Shown one piece after another: positions 1 through 9,108 of a stretch of 37,607 nucleotides of DNA. The DNA is taken from contig JAJZDN010000040.1 in the NCBI GenBank assembly GCA_021805985.1, positions 1 through 37,607 on the forward strand. Direction: 5' to 3'. The translations under genes and the position numbers were made by a program. Below the pieces are notes generated by a model that had not been told where the DNA came from, ran no database searches, and saw only the letters and a list, made by a program, of their open reading frames with translations. This DNA comes from Planctomycetota bacterium. GTDB lineage: Bacteria; Planctomycetota; Phycisphaerae; WQYP01. Within the stretch, counting starts at the first letter, position 1. Every line of letters starts with the position of its first letter.

Positions 1-293
1 AGTCGGGATGCTTTTATGGTGCGTTCCACCACCGGCAAAGCCGGCGGCTTTGTGAAGTTTGCCCACACGGCCGTGTGGCCCGGAAATGTTGCCACGCCCA
101 GCCAACTGCATGATTTAGTCTCACTTGATTTAGCAGGGAAACGGATTTAGTATCTGTTGAACGTGCGGGAGTCTCTGCGGGGGACTTCAATTTCCCTATG
201 GCCGTATGGCGGCCATCGTCAAAAATTTAAGGATAGGCTTAGCAGCGGCTGGCGGGTCGGTAGACTTCTTGGCGCAGGAACGGAGAATTGCTG
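1..293. other. Intergenic; possible truncated repeat end, weak promoter
   Basis: No gene is supported here. Bases 87-97 (TGTTGCCACGC) followed by CC resemble, with one mismatch, the right end of the roughly 115-bp element at 27338-27452, preceded by a similar CCCGG context, so a copy of that element may begin before the window. The stretch 65-77 contains a small palindrome (CACACGGCCGTGTG). A candidate promoter for the first gene is TTGATT (125-130), a 17-base spacer, and TAGTAT (148-153); each box matches the consensus at only four of six positions. Confidence 0.4.
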
Positions 294-1580
294 ATGACCA
301 CGATGAATTCGCGCACCGGCACCGGAGCGGTTGCCGCGGCACCGGCCGTGCGGTTACTTTCCAAGATCACCTGTCCCCATTGCTGGAATATTTGCCATCC
401 CGAGGACATCCTCTGGATAAGCTCTCATCCAGATCTCATGGGTGATCCGGTGTTGGGAGCGGAACATCCTGCACGGTTTTTGCCCAGCCGCTTCACGGTG
501 GGCGGTCAGGCTTTGGACGCTTACGCGACAGTTTGCCACCGCATGGCCTGCCCGCGCTGCCACTTGCCTTTACCACGCGAGGTCATCGAAAACACGCCGC
601 TGTTCATGTCCGTCATTGGCGGCCCCGGCAGCGGGAAATCCAATTTTCTAGCCGCCATGGTCTGGGAATTACGGCAACGATTGCCCGCGGGCTTTTCTCT
701 TGCTTGGTCGGATATCGATGCCGCCGCAAATCATCTGATCAATGGATATGAGGAACAGCTTTTTCTGGCGTCCGACCCTGACGCGCTAACCTACATTGCC
801 AAAACGGAAGAGCAGGGAGATATTTACGATGTCGTAAAAATCGGGGGCCAGAGCACGGCATATACCCGTCCATTTCTGTTTTCACTTAAGCCGACACCGG
901 AGCATCCGCGCTTCAAATATTCCGCGGAGGTTTCCCGTGTGGTATGCGTGTATGACAATGCCGGTGAAAGTTATTTGCCCGGCGCGGACACGCCGGCGCG
1001 GCCTGTTACGCAGCATCTGGGCAAGGCCCAGATGATTTTGTTCCTTTTTGATCCGACGCAAGATCCGCGGATGCGAGCCCAGTGCGGCGCGTTCAGCAAT
1101 GATCCGCAAATTAAGGCAGGACGAAAAACCCTGCGACAGGAATCTTTGCTTAATGAGGCGGCCAGCCGTATGCGACGCTATGGCGGACTGGGGCCGCAGG
1201 TGCGAACCGACCGTCCTTTGGTCATTTGTGTAAGCAAATCCGATATCTGGGCACCGCTGATTGATGAGGACGTGATGAAAGAGCCTTATCTTCCCGCAGC
1301 CGATTCTTCCAGGATGCAGGTGGATATTGCTCGGATCAAACGCATATCGGGCAAGGTGCGGCAGCTATTGCTTACAACTACCCCGGAAATTGTCTCCATG
1401 GCGGAGGCTGTTTCCGGAACGGTAATTTATGTTCCGGTCAGTGCCTTGGGCCACGCCCCGGAGCCGCACCCCAATGACGCCAATCTGCTGGCCATTCGTC
1501 CGCGCGATATTCGGCCGCATTGGGTGACGGTGCCAGTTTTATACGCTCTGGCTCAATGGACCTCCAGCAAGTTGGTTTAG
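294..1580 (+). CDS. Zinc-ribbon P-loop GTPase, double-GTPase (DO-GTPase2-like) family
   Basis: Predicted 428-residue cytosolic GTPase. A zinc ribbon is split by about 55 residues: C27-x2-C30 (TCPHC) and C86-x2-C89 (ACPRC). It is followed by a Walker A loop GGPGSGKS (about residues 109-116), a YDNAGE segment in place of the usual DxxG switch, and VSKSD in the position of the NKxD guanine-specificity motif. This layout fits the TRAFAC-type double-GTPase family encoded beside GAP1 proteins in predicted bacterial conflict/signalling systems; the next gene is indeed a GAP1 protein. The ATG at 294 is chosen because GGAG at 282-285 sits 8 bases upstream; a TTG at 288 is also in frame. No signal peptide or membrane span is visible. 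The GTPase assignment is firm at the P-loop level; the exact subfamily is from recognition of pattern and context. Its role is inferred as the nucleotide-dependent switch of the cluster. Confidence 0.8.
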   Translation: MTTMNSRTGTGAVAAAPAVRLLSKITCPHCWNICHPEDILWISSHPDLMGDPVLGAEHPARFLPSRFTVGGQALDAYATVCHRMACPRCHLPLPREVIENTPLFMSVIGGPGSGKSNFLAAMVWELRQRLPAGFSLAWSDIDAAANHLINGYEEQLFLASDPDALTYIAKTEEQGDIYDVVKIGGQSTAYTRPFLFSLKPTPEHPRFKYSAEVSRVVCVYDNAGESYLPGADTPARPVTQHLGKAQMILFLFDPTQDPRMRAQCGAFSNDPQIKAGRKTLRQESLLNEAASRMRRYGGLGPQVRTDRPLVICVSKSDIWAPLIDEDVMKEPYLPAADSSRMQVDIARIKRISGKVRQLLLTTTPEIVSMAEAVSGTVIYVPVSALGHAPEPHPNDANLLAIRPRDIRPHWVTVPVLYALAQWTSSKLV

Positions 1581-1642
1581 ATGGTGCAGCGCAGGCTTCC
1601 GACGGATGCGGCGGTGGCAGCGAAACGGTGGAACGCAAAAGC

Positions 1643-4087
1643 ATGGGATTAGAACTCATTTACACCTCAGCCCGGAAGGGGCTTAAGCCCGGCAGCGTGG
1701 GCTTCTGCACGGTGGCCATGTCGCGGCAAATGCCACCCGCGCTGGCCGCGACGTTGGAATCTCTAAGCGGATACCGGCATTTATACACCGCCGGTAACGG
1801 GGACTATGCGGAAAACCCGGTGAATTTCTGCCATTATCTGGTTCCCGATCGCGGACGCGTGGCGCGGGTACTGGCGCGCATCGGGGCGGCACCGGCGGAC
1901 TACACGGGCCGAACCAACAAACTGGCCCATTTTTTAGTCTTGGATCCCGCAGAACTCGCTTTGGCCGGACCGGCATGGTTGCTGGGGCGTCCGGGCCTTA
2001 TGCAGGAACTGTGGCAGGGCGAGCCACGCTGGATTGACCCCCCGTTGGTGATTCCCAACGGCGATTCGCAAGCCGCCCGGTGTGCGGCGTGGGAGCGGGT
2101 CAACGGTGACGCGGGCTGGGCCGGCGAACTGCTGCGGCGATTTTGTGAGTGGCCCGATGCACCGGTGCACGTTGTGTGCAAACCTGGGACACCCACGCTG
2201 GAACTATTTGCCGAGGCGCTGGCGCTGCTGCCGCCCGACGTGCGCTGGCGGATTGGCTTTAGCACCTATTTCACGGGTATTCCCGCAGCCGGGGTAAAGT
2301 GCCATTGGCGAGGAATCATCGCAGGTACGGCGGCCGCGGAGGGGGCGATTGATCCCAAGTCCGTAATTGATCTTAGTCGCCCGTTGGGACGTGCTCCGGA
2401 TGGGTCATATAACGTTGCGGCGCGCGAAGGCCGAATCGTTGATCTTCCAACCGTGAGCTCTCCAGCGACTCCCAGGGAAACGCCAATCACACTGGCCGGG
2501 ACGCCGGAACTGTCGGAACGGAAAGCAGGCGGTACAAAGCCAATAGAAGCTGGTCTCCTGGATCTTGCGCCACTGGACGCCAAGCCCAGAGCCACACGAT
2601 TTTTTCATCCGCATAAACTGGATCAGCCCAATACGCAGCCGCACACCCGGCGGAAAAACCGTTGGATTTTACCCGCAGTTTTGGGAGCGGTAGCGTTTGT
2701 TATTGTTATGGCTTTAGGTGTATGGTTTGTACTTCCGCATTTGGAGTCCATGGGGCAATTGGGTCAGGCGATGCTCGTGACAGGCGGCCCCGGCCGCTCC
2801 ACCAAGACCGGCAGAAAAGTGCAAGTGCCTGCCAAGCCACCGCCGCACGGGCCTAAGGCGCTCGCACCGGCCGCGGCCCATCCAGGGGGGACGCCCGTGC
2901 CCACTACGGCGAAGGCTGGTGCTGCCAAAACAGTCGGCACGGCGAGACCCACGGCGGTTGCGACGCAAGCCGCAAAAGCCGAGAAAGTGGCAAATGTCAT
3001 GCCCAGCGCGCAGGCTCAATTTCTAGCGAATTCGCGCATGCCTCCGAGCGTGCTCAACGAACCGATTTTCGAGGGGACCTCTTCCGGGCTGGTCCCTCTA
3101 GGCCACCCGGCAAAGCCGATGTACGTCCGCGTGCGGGGGATCGAAAGTTTTCTGGTAAGGTTGCCGCCGGCGTTGCGACGAGGGACCTGGGCACTGAAAT
3201 TAGGCGATAAGCAAATAGCGATGAGAAGGCCCTACGTGCTCGAGTCGGCCAAGCCCACGGGCCGTCTTTACAGCGTGTGGTGGGTGCCGAATCCAGCGTC
3301 GGGAGCGGGGCTTGCCTCGGCATTCCCGCGCCGGCTGTGCACCATATCCGTAGCGAAGCGCGGCGGTCCACTGGAGGTCCAAGCCGAGAAGGTTGGCGGT
3401 CGGAATTCTCCTGATCAAATAGTGGTGGACGTGCGATTGATAAGCGGAAGGAGAGAGCGCATCCAGTTCCTTGCCCCCGGGAAAGCCTCCTCCAAGTATC
3501 TGAATCACTCGAAGGTAATTCCTCTGAGTTCGGAAACGCCAGAAGCAACTGAGATTGCATCCTCGCTCAAATCCTTATCGCGAATTTGTTTGGTAAAAGA
3601 ATCTCTGTACCCCCAAAGAGTGTACCCTCTAGGTAGGGCGGGGAAAAAGCGCAGATCTTTCTCGATTGGCCTGGCCGTCGGCACTGTTAGCGGTGCCAGA
3701 CGATGGGTGCTCAAATTTAATCTTGCGCACGGGAAAATATTCAATAATTTCGGGGAAATTGACGGAGCCCTGCACATACGGTTGGGCCATTGGACGCAGA
3801 AGACCGCTGGCGAGGCGCAAATTGTGGAACAGTACGCCAAGGATGTAGGAAACCGGGAAAAAAACGAGCCGGCAAAGCGCCAAACAAAAGACGTTATCCT
3901 GAGCGCTGAGAAGAATGATCTAAACAGAGCAGAGGGAGTTCTGGCGTCTGATGGCACTCGCAAGGCTCACGTCACCAGAGAACTGGAAAGGCTGAACGCA
4001 TTAAAGAGCATTACGTTCCGCGTCGACCTTTACCCCGGCGGCCCGGTGCTCGAGCGCTTTACGTTTAAGAGAAGGGGGAGCAAATGA
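1643..4087 (+). CDS. GAP1-N2 protein with transmembrane span and large outer domain
   Basis: Predicted 814-residue membrane protein. Residues 1-265 match the GTPase-associated protein 1 N-terminal type 2 pattern: ELIYTSARKGLKPGSVGFCT, then a GYRHLY block and WRIGFSTYFTGIP. A charged linker is followed by a single span at about 338-362 (WILPAVLGAVAFVIVMALGV), an Ala/Pro/Lys-rich stalk (about 383-452), and an outer domain ending in VDLYPGGPVLERF. The start at 1643 gives the canonical MGLELIYTSA beginning; longer in-frame starts at 1520 and 1556 overlap the preceding gene or lack a ribosome site. GAP1 proteins are predicted partners of double-GTPases; the adjacent gene supplies one. The fusion of GAP1 to a membrane span and outer domain is notable and suggests coupling of an outside signal to the GTPase, which is inference. 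Its stop overlaps the next start (ATGA). Confidence 0.78.
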   Translation: MGLELIYTSARKGLKPGSVGFCTVAMSRQMPPALAATLESLSGYRHLYTAGNGDYAENPVNFCHYLVPDRGRVARVLARIGAAPADYTGRTNKLAHFLVLDPAELALAGPAWLLGRPGLMQELWQGEPRWIDPPLVIPNGDSQAARCAAWERVNGDAGWAGELLRRFCEWPDAPVHVVCKPGTPTLELFAEALALLPPDVRWRIGFSTYFTGIPAAGVKCHWRGIIAGTAAAEGAIDPKSVIDLSRPLGRAPDGSYNVAAREGRIVDLPTVSSPATPRETPITLAGTPELSERKAGGTKPIEAGLLDLAPLDAKPRATRFFHPHKLDQPNTQPHTRRKNRWILPAVLGAVAFVIVMALGVWFVLPHLESMGQLGQAMLVTGGPGRSTKTGRKVQVPAKPPPHGPKALAPAAAHPGGTPVPTTAKAGAAKTVGTARPTAVATQAAKAEKVANVMPSAQAQFLANSRMPPSVLNEPIFEGTSSGLVPLGHPAKPMYVRVRGIESFLVRLPPALRRGTWALKLGDKQIAMRRPYVLESAKPTGRLYSVWWVPNPASGAGLASAFPRRLCTISVAKRGGPLEVQAEKVGGRNSPDQIVVDVRLISGRRERIQFLAPGKASSKYLNHSKVIPLSSETPEATEIASSLKSLSRICLVKESLYPQRVYPLGRAGKKRRSFSIGLAVGTVSGARRWVLKFNLAHGKIFNNFGEIDGALHIRLGHWTQKTAGEAQIVEQYAKDVGNREKNEPAKRQTKDVILSAEKNDLNRAEGVLASDGTRKAHVTRELERLNALKSITFRVDLYPGGPVLERFTFKRRGSK

Positions 4088-5322
4088 GCAGCAACTCTGG
4101 GTTCCTGATCCGGCACCATACAAGGGCGTGCACGTTCTTGGCCGCGGTAGCGTTGCTCTCGCCCGCAATGGTCCTCGCGCAATCCGCCGAACGGGCCGCT
4201 CCGACTGCCATTCCGGCGCAAGCTCCATCGGCAGGCGGTTCCCTGACGGTGGTCAATAAGCCGATTTTTGCTCCGCCGGTGGCGGGGGCACTTCTTCTCT
4301 CCGCTAACCCCCACCCGATCAGCGGGAGCGTGGTAGTTTCCGGAATTGAAAAGTTCCGAATTGTATTCCCCCCGGCTTCTCCGCAGGGGAAACTCACGAT
4401 CTCTGGGGTCGCAGTAGCTTCCCAAGGCCCGTGGAAACCGCAGCGCTGGTATGCGGTAAGCGCGCTGGGGATCCGGGCCGTTAAGCTGGGCATCCAGTGG
4501 CAGCGCACAATCCAAGGCATCGGTGCAGCTTCCACGCCACACTCCGTCCGCGCTGCGGATATCAGCATTGACGGCGTTAGCGGCACCTTTCAAATCTCCG
4601 CCGGTTCAGCGCTTGCAGCCGGAGGCGGAGACATTGGGCGGGGCCGGGGCTGTTTGGATCAGATGGTTGTGGAGGTACGCGCTAATAACGGGAACACCGA
4701 AAAGATTCAATTTCTCCCCGTAGCGCCGCAACACCGGGTCGTGTTGCTGGGGCTGTCAACGCCGGCTGCAATTCGTATTCATCTGCCTACCGCAATTGTG
4801 GCCGCAGGAACCGCCCCGCAATTATCATTGGCGGCAGCGAATGTAGACATGCGAAGTGGCGGGACATTTTACCGCGCCCACCGGAGCACCTCTGTTAATG
4901 GTCGCAGCCAAGTGGTGTGGGTCAACCTGGCACCCGGGGTGGCAGCACCATCGGGCAAGCCGGCATCGGGTAAGTTGATTCGGGTTTGGTTCCGCCTGAC
5001 GGGGCGGACCGCCAAGACCAACTACGCCGAAGCACGGCTGCTGGCGGCCACTTTTTATGTTCGACTGAAATCCGAAATGCGGGTGATCGCCCGCGCGCCG
5101 GTAAGTGTGTTTGAGAGTCAGGGGCTGGTTAAGATATATCGCAGGGACAAACGGCTTTTGGCGGAAGTAGTGACGCGCTACCGGCGGTTGCGGGCGCTAA
5201 GGAAACTTACGCTTTGCGTCGAACTTTACCCCGGCGGCCCGGTGTTGGAATCGATTACTTATGAAAAGCCCACGGCCGCAACGCGACCGGGGCTGGCCAA
5301 GCCCACCGGGCGGAGTCCTTGA
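4084..5322 (+). CDS. Secreted protein paralogous to GAP1 outer domain
   Basis: 412 residues, starting in an ATGA overlap with the preceding gene, so the two are translationally coupled. The N-terminus has a basic stretch followed by a hydrophobic segment FLAAVALLSPAMVLAQ, consistent with export (signal peptide or anchor, about residues 1-33). The body resembles the outer domain of the preceding protein in the same order: NKPIF against NEPIF, DQMVVEV against DQIVVDV, EKIQFLP against ERIQFLA, and CVELYPGGPVLES against RVDLYPGGPVLER near the C-terminus. No catalytic motif is recognised. It is best read as a tandem duplication that freed the outer domain as a separate secreted or membrane-attached subunit. 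Function unknown; it may form a complex with the GAP1 protein on the outer side of the membrane. Confidence 0.72.
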   Translation: MSSNSGFLIRHHTRACTFLAAVALLSPAMVLAQSAERAAPTAIPAQAPSAGGSLTVVNKPIFAPPVAGALLLSANPHPISGSVVVSGIEKFRIVFPPASPQGKLTISGVAVASQGPWKPQRWYAVSALGIRAVKLGIQWQRTIQGIGAASTPHSVRAADISIDGVSGTFQISAGSALAAGGGDIGRGRGCLDQMVVEVRANNGNTEKIQFLPVAPQHRVVLLGLSTPAAIRIHLPTAIVAAGTAPQLSLAAANVDMRSGGTFYRAHRSTSVNGRSQVVWVNLAPGVAAPSGKPASGKLIRVWFRLTGRTAKTNYAEARLLAATFYVRLKSEMRVIARAPVSVFESQGLVKIYRRDKRLLAEVVTRYRRLRALRKLTLCVELYPGGPVLESITYEKPTAATRPGLAKPTGRSP

Positions 5323-5375
5323 ATAAGGAACCCGGCTCCACGGACTGGAAGTTTTAGGACTCAAAGGGATTTTTT

Positions 5376-8282
5376 ATGGCAGAAGCACAGGAAGTGGTAG
5401 ACCGGTTGCGTGATGTGCTCCTGGCGCAGGATCAATCCGTGACGCCGGAACTCCGGGACTTGGCGGTCAGTTATGCCGAGCTTTGTCGCTCCGTCAATGA
5501 GCGCATCCGTCGTTGCTCACAACTGCTGCGGCAAAATCTGCGCACAGAAGCTGTGCACCTGGCGGAAGCCAATCCGAATGTTCTTGACCAATTGACGATT
5601 TTAGATTTTCCCGGCCGGGCCGACTGGCAGCAGTTGTGCGTGCAATACGGTTTTCCGGAAGCACCGCCGCTGGATATGGATTCCGCAGCGGCCATCAATG
5701 ATGCATACACTGCAGTGCAACCCGTTGCCGTGCTGTTAGCAAAACATCGCCTTTTGGCAATGGGCTTGGCTCCGCTGCCGTTGCGGCTTGCAGTGATGCG
5801 GGAGATCGCCCGGCTGGATACCACGGCCGCCTTCTGGGCCGATGACATCCGGCTTTTTGAAACCGCCCGGCTGGGAGAAATAAGAAAAATTTTAACATCG
5901 GGTAGTGCTGCCTCCACGACCGTAGAGAGTCTGCACAGTGAGCTAAGTAACGGATTATGGAGCGTACCGGTACCGGCGGACCTGATGCGCGAAGTCAACA
6001 CACGCATTGAAAAATTCCGCGATCAAGACGTGCAACGCGACATGCTGAAATTACTGCCCGAGCTGGACGCGGCCTACTCCGCTATGGACCAGGACGCGTG
6101 TCGAAAGTTGCTGTCGGATTGCGCTGTGGCTTTGCGGGGCCGCCGGCCGGAAGGTGAAATACAAGAGCGGCTCGAGGCGGTGCAATCATGGTTGCACGGG
6201 CTGGAGCAGGCCCGCACGTTGCAGCGCGACTTTGAGAGCGCATGCACGGCACTGGAACAAGCAATAGATACCGGAAAGGCCGCCGACATTATTGAGCAGG
6301 CGTACAAATCCACTACGCGATTCAGCCTGCCGATTTCGCTGGAGCTTGAGGGCCGCTACAAACAGACGATGGCCCGGCACCGGCGCGACGCCGAACGTCG
6401 GCGGAAAATGATCTATTTCACAGTGGCGGCAGCAGCACTGGTGTTGCTGGCGGCTATTGGATTATTTGCGTTTTTCACGTTTCGCGGCCACCAGGCCCGG
6501 GACTGGGATAAGGTGATTAAAACAGCCACGGCGGAAGTAACGCACACGGGCGATTTGCCGGTCGGGCAAAAAATTTTAGCCCTCTTGGCCAAACAACCGG
6601 GATATGTGCAGGCCGCACCGATCGTTGCGGCAGACGTTGAACAACTACAGACTGCTGTGACGGCGGAGAAAGCTCGGTCGGCACATTATAAGGCCCTTTA
6701 TCAACATGGGGCGCGGCTGCCGCTGGGCGGTGCGCGTGCACTTAAGCTCATGTCTGCGGCGCAGGCGATCGCGCTAAGGCCCGATGAGAAAAGTCAGGTG
6801 AGCCGATGGTTTCGTAAACGCCATGCCTATGACCAGCAGCGGCAGGCGCGGCGCGATCACGCGTTTAATCAGGCGGCCAGGTCCTTGCTGGATCAGGTGG
6901 ATTTGCGTTTAACCACCGGTGATATCCGGCGCGATCCTTATGCGGCTCAAAAAACTTTGCGGCAGTTGGATGGCCGGTTGAAATTACTGGTGGCGACCAA
7001 GGGCGTATCACAAAATCTTTATGCCGCTGAGACAGCTTCCGTGCGGGCCGCCCTGAGTCGGCGGAATGCGGCAATTTCCGGTGTCATTTCCGATGCGGCG
7101 GCTTATGCTCAAATATTAAGCCCGCCATTGACGGTGGGAGATTACATTTCCTCTCTTGCGGCTTACAAGAGCGCCCATCCGGATGGACGCTACCTATCAG
7201 TAGTGCAAGGATTCTTGGAAAAATCTGCCGCTTTGCGGGCCGTCGCTGCGTGGAGCGAATTACGCAAAAGCTGGGTGGGGAGTTTGTCCAATCCGCAGCG
7301 CAGTGAGGCCCAGGCACGCGTGGCGGCAATCGCGAAATACCTTACGAAGTTTCCCAAATCGCCGTTTATCCAAACCGCCAAACATTATTCCTATTATCTC
7401 TCTCAAGCTCTGGCCGCGACCGCCGCGGATGGACCCTGGTCGGGGCAGTTTACCGGAGTGCTGCACAATAAGTTGTTGCGCGGGCTGGATACACTTTCCA
7501 CTTCCGATGGGAAAACATATTTTGTTTTGCCCGGTACCGCAATCAGCAAAAATACCATAGGCAACGACAAGGTGCTTTGCTTTAAGGCGATTACTTCGGC
7601 GGACACCGGTTCGCGAGAGCTCATTGACCTTCCCTTGGGCGTATCGCTTACTTCGGATAAGCCGCTGCGCAGTCCGCAGGCGATATTATCCCGGCAGTTG
7701 GCCAACATGATTAACGCTATGTCGCTGGGCCAGTGGGACACCATCGGGTTTAGGGAAATACGCCTGCTCAAATCATCCTCGGCTAACCCCGTGGTAAGGG
7801 GGCTGCTGCTTTCGGATGTTATTTCGCTCAATAAGCCGTTTCTCTCTAAAAATGCATCGCGGGCTTTTTCGTCCACAGTTCGTATCTTGCACGCGTTGCA
7901 TTTGGAGAACGTCAATTGGTTGGATCCAGCCAAGACCGTGTCCTCCCATATTGCCCATGCGGTGCAGCGCGCCTTCAATGGCCTGCCGGACCTCAAGGCG
8001 ATGATTGGCGGGTGCCAGCAGGAAAACCAGGCCTTGGCACATGCGGTGGATTTGAACATTGTCAGGCTGGCTATATGCCGTAAAGCGGCCGCCGGGTACG
8101 CGCTTAGTTGTGCGCTGCCGCCGGCGAACGGGGATACTGCCTGGGTCGTGGTGGCGAGCAGTACGAAAGACCATCTGGAAAAAATCGGCGTGATGCGCTC
8201 TGGGAAATGGATTCTGGTACCGAAAACCGAATCCGGAATTTCCGACGGGGCCTTGGCATTTATTACGGGCGGCGGGGAATAA
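5376..8282 (+). CDS. Large single-span membrane protein of unknown function
   Basis: 968 residues with ATG at 5376 preceded by AAGGGA six bases upstream. Residues 1-340 are strongly helical and charged, without recognised motifs, and look cytosolic. One membrane span follows at about 344-368 (MIYFTVAAAALVLLAAIGLFA) after a run of arginines, giving a cytosol-inside topology. The remaining 600 residues are predicted outside: a helical region rich in Ala, Gln and Arg up to about residue 700, then a less charged C-terminal part starting with DGPWSGQFTGVL. No enzyme motif was recognised. It lies 53 bases after the secreted paralogue and 31 bases before the GYF_2 gene, so it is probably in the same operon. 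A scaffold or sensor linking outer and inner components is plausible but only inferred. Confidence 0.65.
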   Translation: MAEAQEVVDRLRDVLLAQDQSVTPELRDLAVSYAELCRSVNERIRRCSQLLRQNLRTEAVHLAEANPNVLDQLTILDFPGRADWQQLCVQYGFPEAPPLDMDSAAAINDAYTAVQPVAVLLAKHRLLAMGLAPLPLRLAVMREIARLDTTAAFWADDIRLFETARLGEIRKILTSGSAASTTVESLHSELSNGLWSVPVPADLMREVNTRIEKFRDQDVQRDMLKLLPELDAAYSAMDQDACRKLLSDCAVALRGRRPEGEIQERLEAVQSWLHGLEQARTLQRDFESACTALEQAIDTGKAADIIEQAYKSTTRFSLPISLELEGRYKQTMARHRRDAERRRKMIYFTVAAAALVLLAAIGLFAFFTFRGHQARDWDKVIKTATAEVTHTGDLPVGQKILALLAKQPGYVQAAPIVAADVEQLQTAVTAEKARSAHYKALYQHGARLPLGGARALKLMSAAQAIALRPDEKSQVSRWFRKRHAYDQQRQARRDHAFNQAARSLLDQVDLRLTTGDIRRDPYAAQKTLRQLDGRLKLLVATKGVSQNLYAAETASVRAALSRRNAAISGVISDAAAYAQILSPPLTVGDYISSLAAYKSAHPDGRYLSVVQGFLEKSAALRAVAAWSELRKSWVGSLSNPQRSEAQARVAAIAKYLTKFPKSPFIQTAKHYSYYLSQALAATAADGPWSGQFTGVLHNKLLRGLDTLSTSDGKTYFVLPGTAISKNTIGNDKVLCFKAITSADTGSRELIDLPLGVSLTSDKPLRSPQAILSRQLANMINAMSLGQWDTIGFREIRLLKSSSANPVVRGLLLSDVISLNKPFLSKNASRAFSSTVRILHALHLENVNWLDPAKTVSSHIAHAVQRAFNGLPDLKAMIGGCQQENQALAHAVDLNIVRLAICRKAAAGYALSCALPPANGDTAWVVVASSTKDHLEKIGVMRSGKWILVPKTESGISDGALAFITGGGE

Positions 8283-8313
8283 TGCAGCCCAGAAACAGCA
8301 AGGAGAATTTGTG

Positions 8314-9066
8314 ATGGCTGGTGAAACATTTTTTGTGCGCTCACGAGGCAAGGTGACCGGGCCTTACGATGTAACCGGGCTGCAGCGCCTGGCGAAACTG
8401 GGGATGTTATCTCGTGTGCATGAGATATCCACGGATAAACAGACATGGTCTTCCGCAGCTTCAGTTCCGGGAGTACTTCCGGAAGCTGCCCTGCCACGAG
8501 TTCCCAGAGTCCGTCCGGACCATAACGCTGCCAGTGCACCGTCAAACTCCTACGAGATGGTAGACCCACCGCCTATGGAGGCCCCGCCCGCGCCAAGCAG
8601 CCCGCCCGCCCCCCAACCGTCCGCCGGGAACGGACCAATGGGGGCTTGTGGAGCCTGTGGCAGAGTGATGGAGGCTGCACTTCTTATTAACGATCGCGGC
8701 TGGCTTACTTGTCCGTCCTGTTATCAGCGGACGGTTTCTGCCCCGACGCCCAGGGGGCAATCCCCGCTGGGCGAATCCCCGGTATATGAGGAACGTACGG
8801 AAAGTTACCACGGGTACGCTGTGGCTTCTTTGGTACTTGGAATTGCGGGCTTGGTGGTACCGTTTCTCGGGTTAATCTGCGCGCTCCTGGCTGTCGTGTT
8901 CGGCCCGGTTGCGCTACGTGGTAATCGCAGAATTGGCAGCCGTGACGGTAACGGGATGGCGCGATCGGGTCTGATTATGGGCATTATTAGTCTTTCGCTC
9001 TATGCGATCTGGTTCATCTTGGCAGGCATTGAGGCCGCATCCATGGCCCATCGTTTTCCCCACTGA
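8314..9066 (+). CDS. GYF_2 / zinc-ribbon / DUF4190 membrane protein
   Basis: 250 residues in three parts. Residues 1-55 form a GYF_2-like fold (FFVRSRGKVTGPYDVTGLQRL, then a TWSSAASVPG end), a module thought to bind proline-rich peptides. A Pro-rich linker (PPPMEAPPAPSSPPAPQP) follows. A small zinc ribbon has paired cysteines, CGACG and CPSC, about 25 residues apart. The C-terminus has two hydrophobic spans (YAVASLVLGIAGLVVPFLGL and SGLIMGIISLSLYAIWFIL) of DUF4190 type, so the N-terminal modules face the cytosol. The ATG at 8314 is favoured by AAGGAGA at 8300-8306; a GTG at 8311 is possible. As last gene of the + strand group it could dock the soluble GTPase or kinase at the membrane, since the cluster contains several Pro-rich linkers. 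That role is inferred. Confidence 0.75.
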   Translation: MAGETFFVRSRGKVTGPYDVTGLQRLAKLGMLSRVHEISTDKQTWSSAASVPGVLPEAALPRVPRVRPDHNAASAPSNSYEMVDPPPMEAPPAPSSPPAPQPSAGNGPMGACGACGRVMEAALLINDRGWLTCPSCYQRTVSAPTPRGQSPLGESPVYEERTESYHGYAVASLVLGIAGLVVPFLGLICALLAVVFGPVALRGNRRIGSRDGNGMARSGLIMGIISLSLYAIWFILAGIEAASMAHRFPH

Positions 9067-9094
9067 TATTTATCAGATTCCGATCGGCCGGAAT
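9063..9094. terminator. Possible convergent-gene hairpins
   Basis: Two short inverted repeats lie between the convergent genes ending at 9066 (+) and 9109 (-). CTGATA/TATCAG (9063-9076) overlaps the + strand stop codon, and ATTCCG/CGGAAT (9077-9082 and 9089-9094) encloses a six-base loop. Neither has a clear run of T. They may act weakly as terminators on both strands. Confidence 0.3.
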
Positions 9095-9108
9095 TATTCA
9101 TCGGCAAC

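Noticed and set aside
3054-3560. 168-codon - strand frame
   Set aside because: Shadow of the GAP1 outer-domain coding region with Arg/Pro/Ser-rich composition and no start signal.
7403-8569. 388-codon open frame on the - strand
   Set aside because: It lies antisense to the 968-residue gene and the GYF_2 gene, has low-complexity Ser/Ala/Pro composition and no ribosome site. Both + strand genes have recognisable features.
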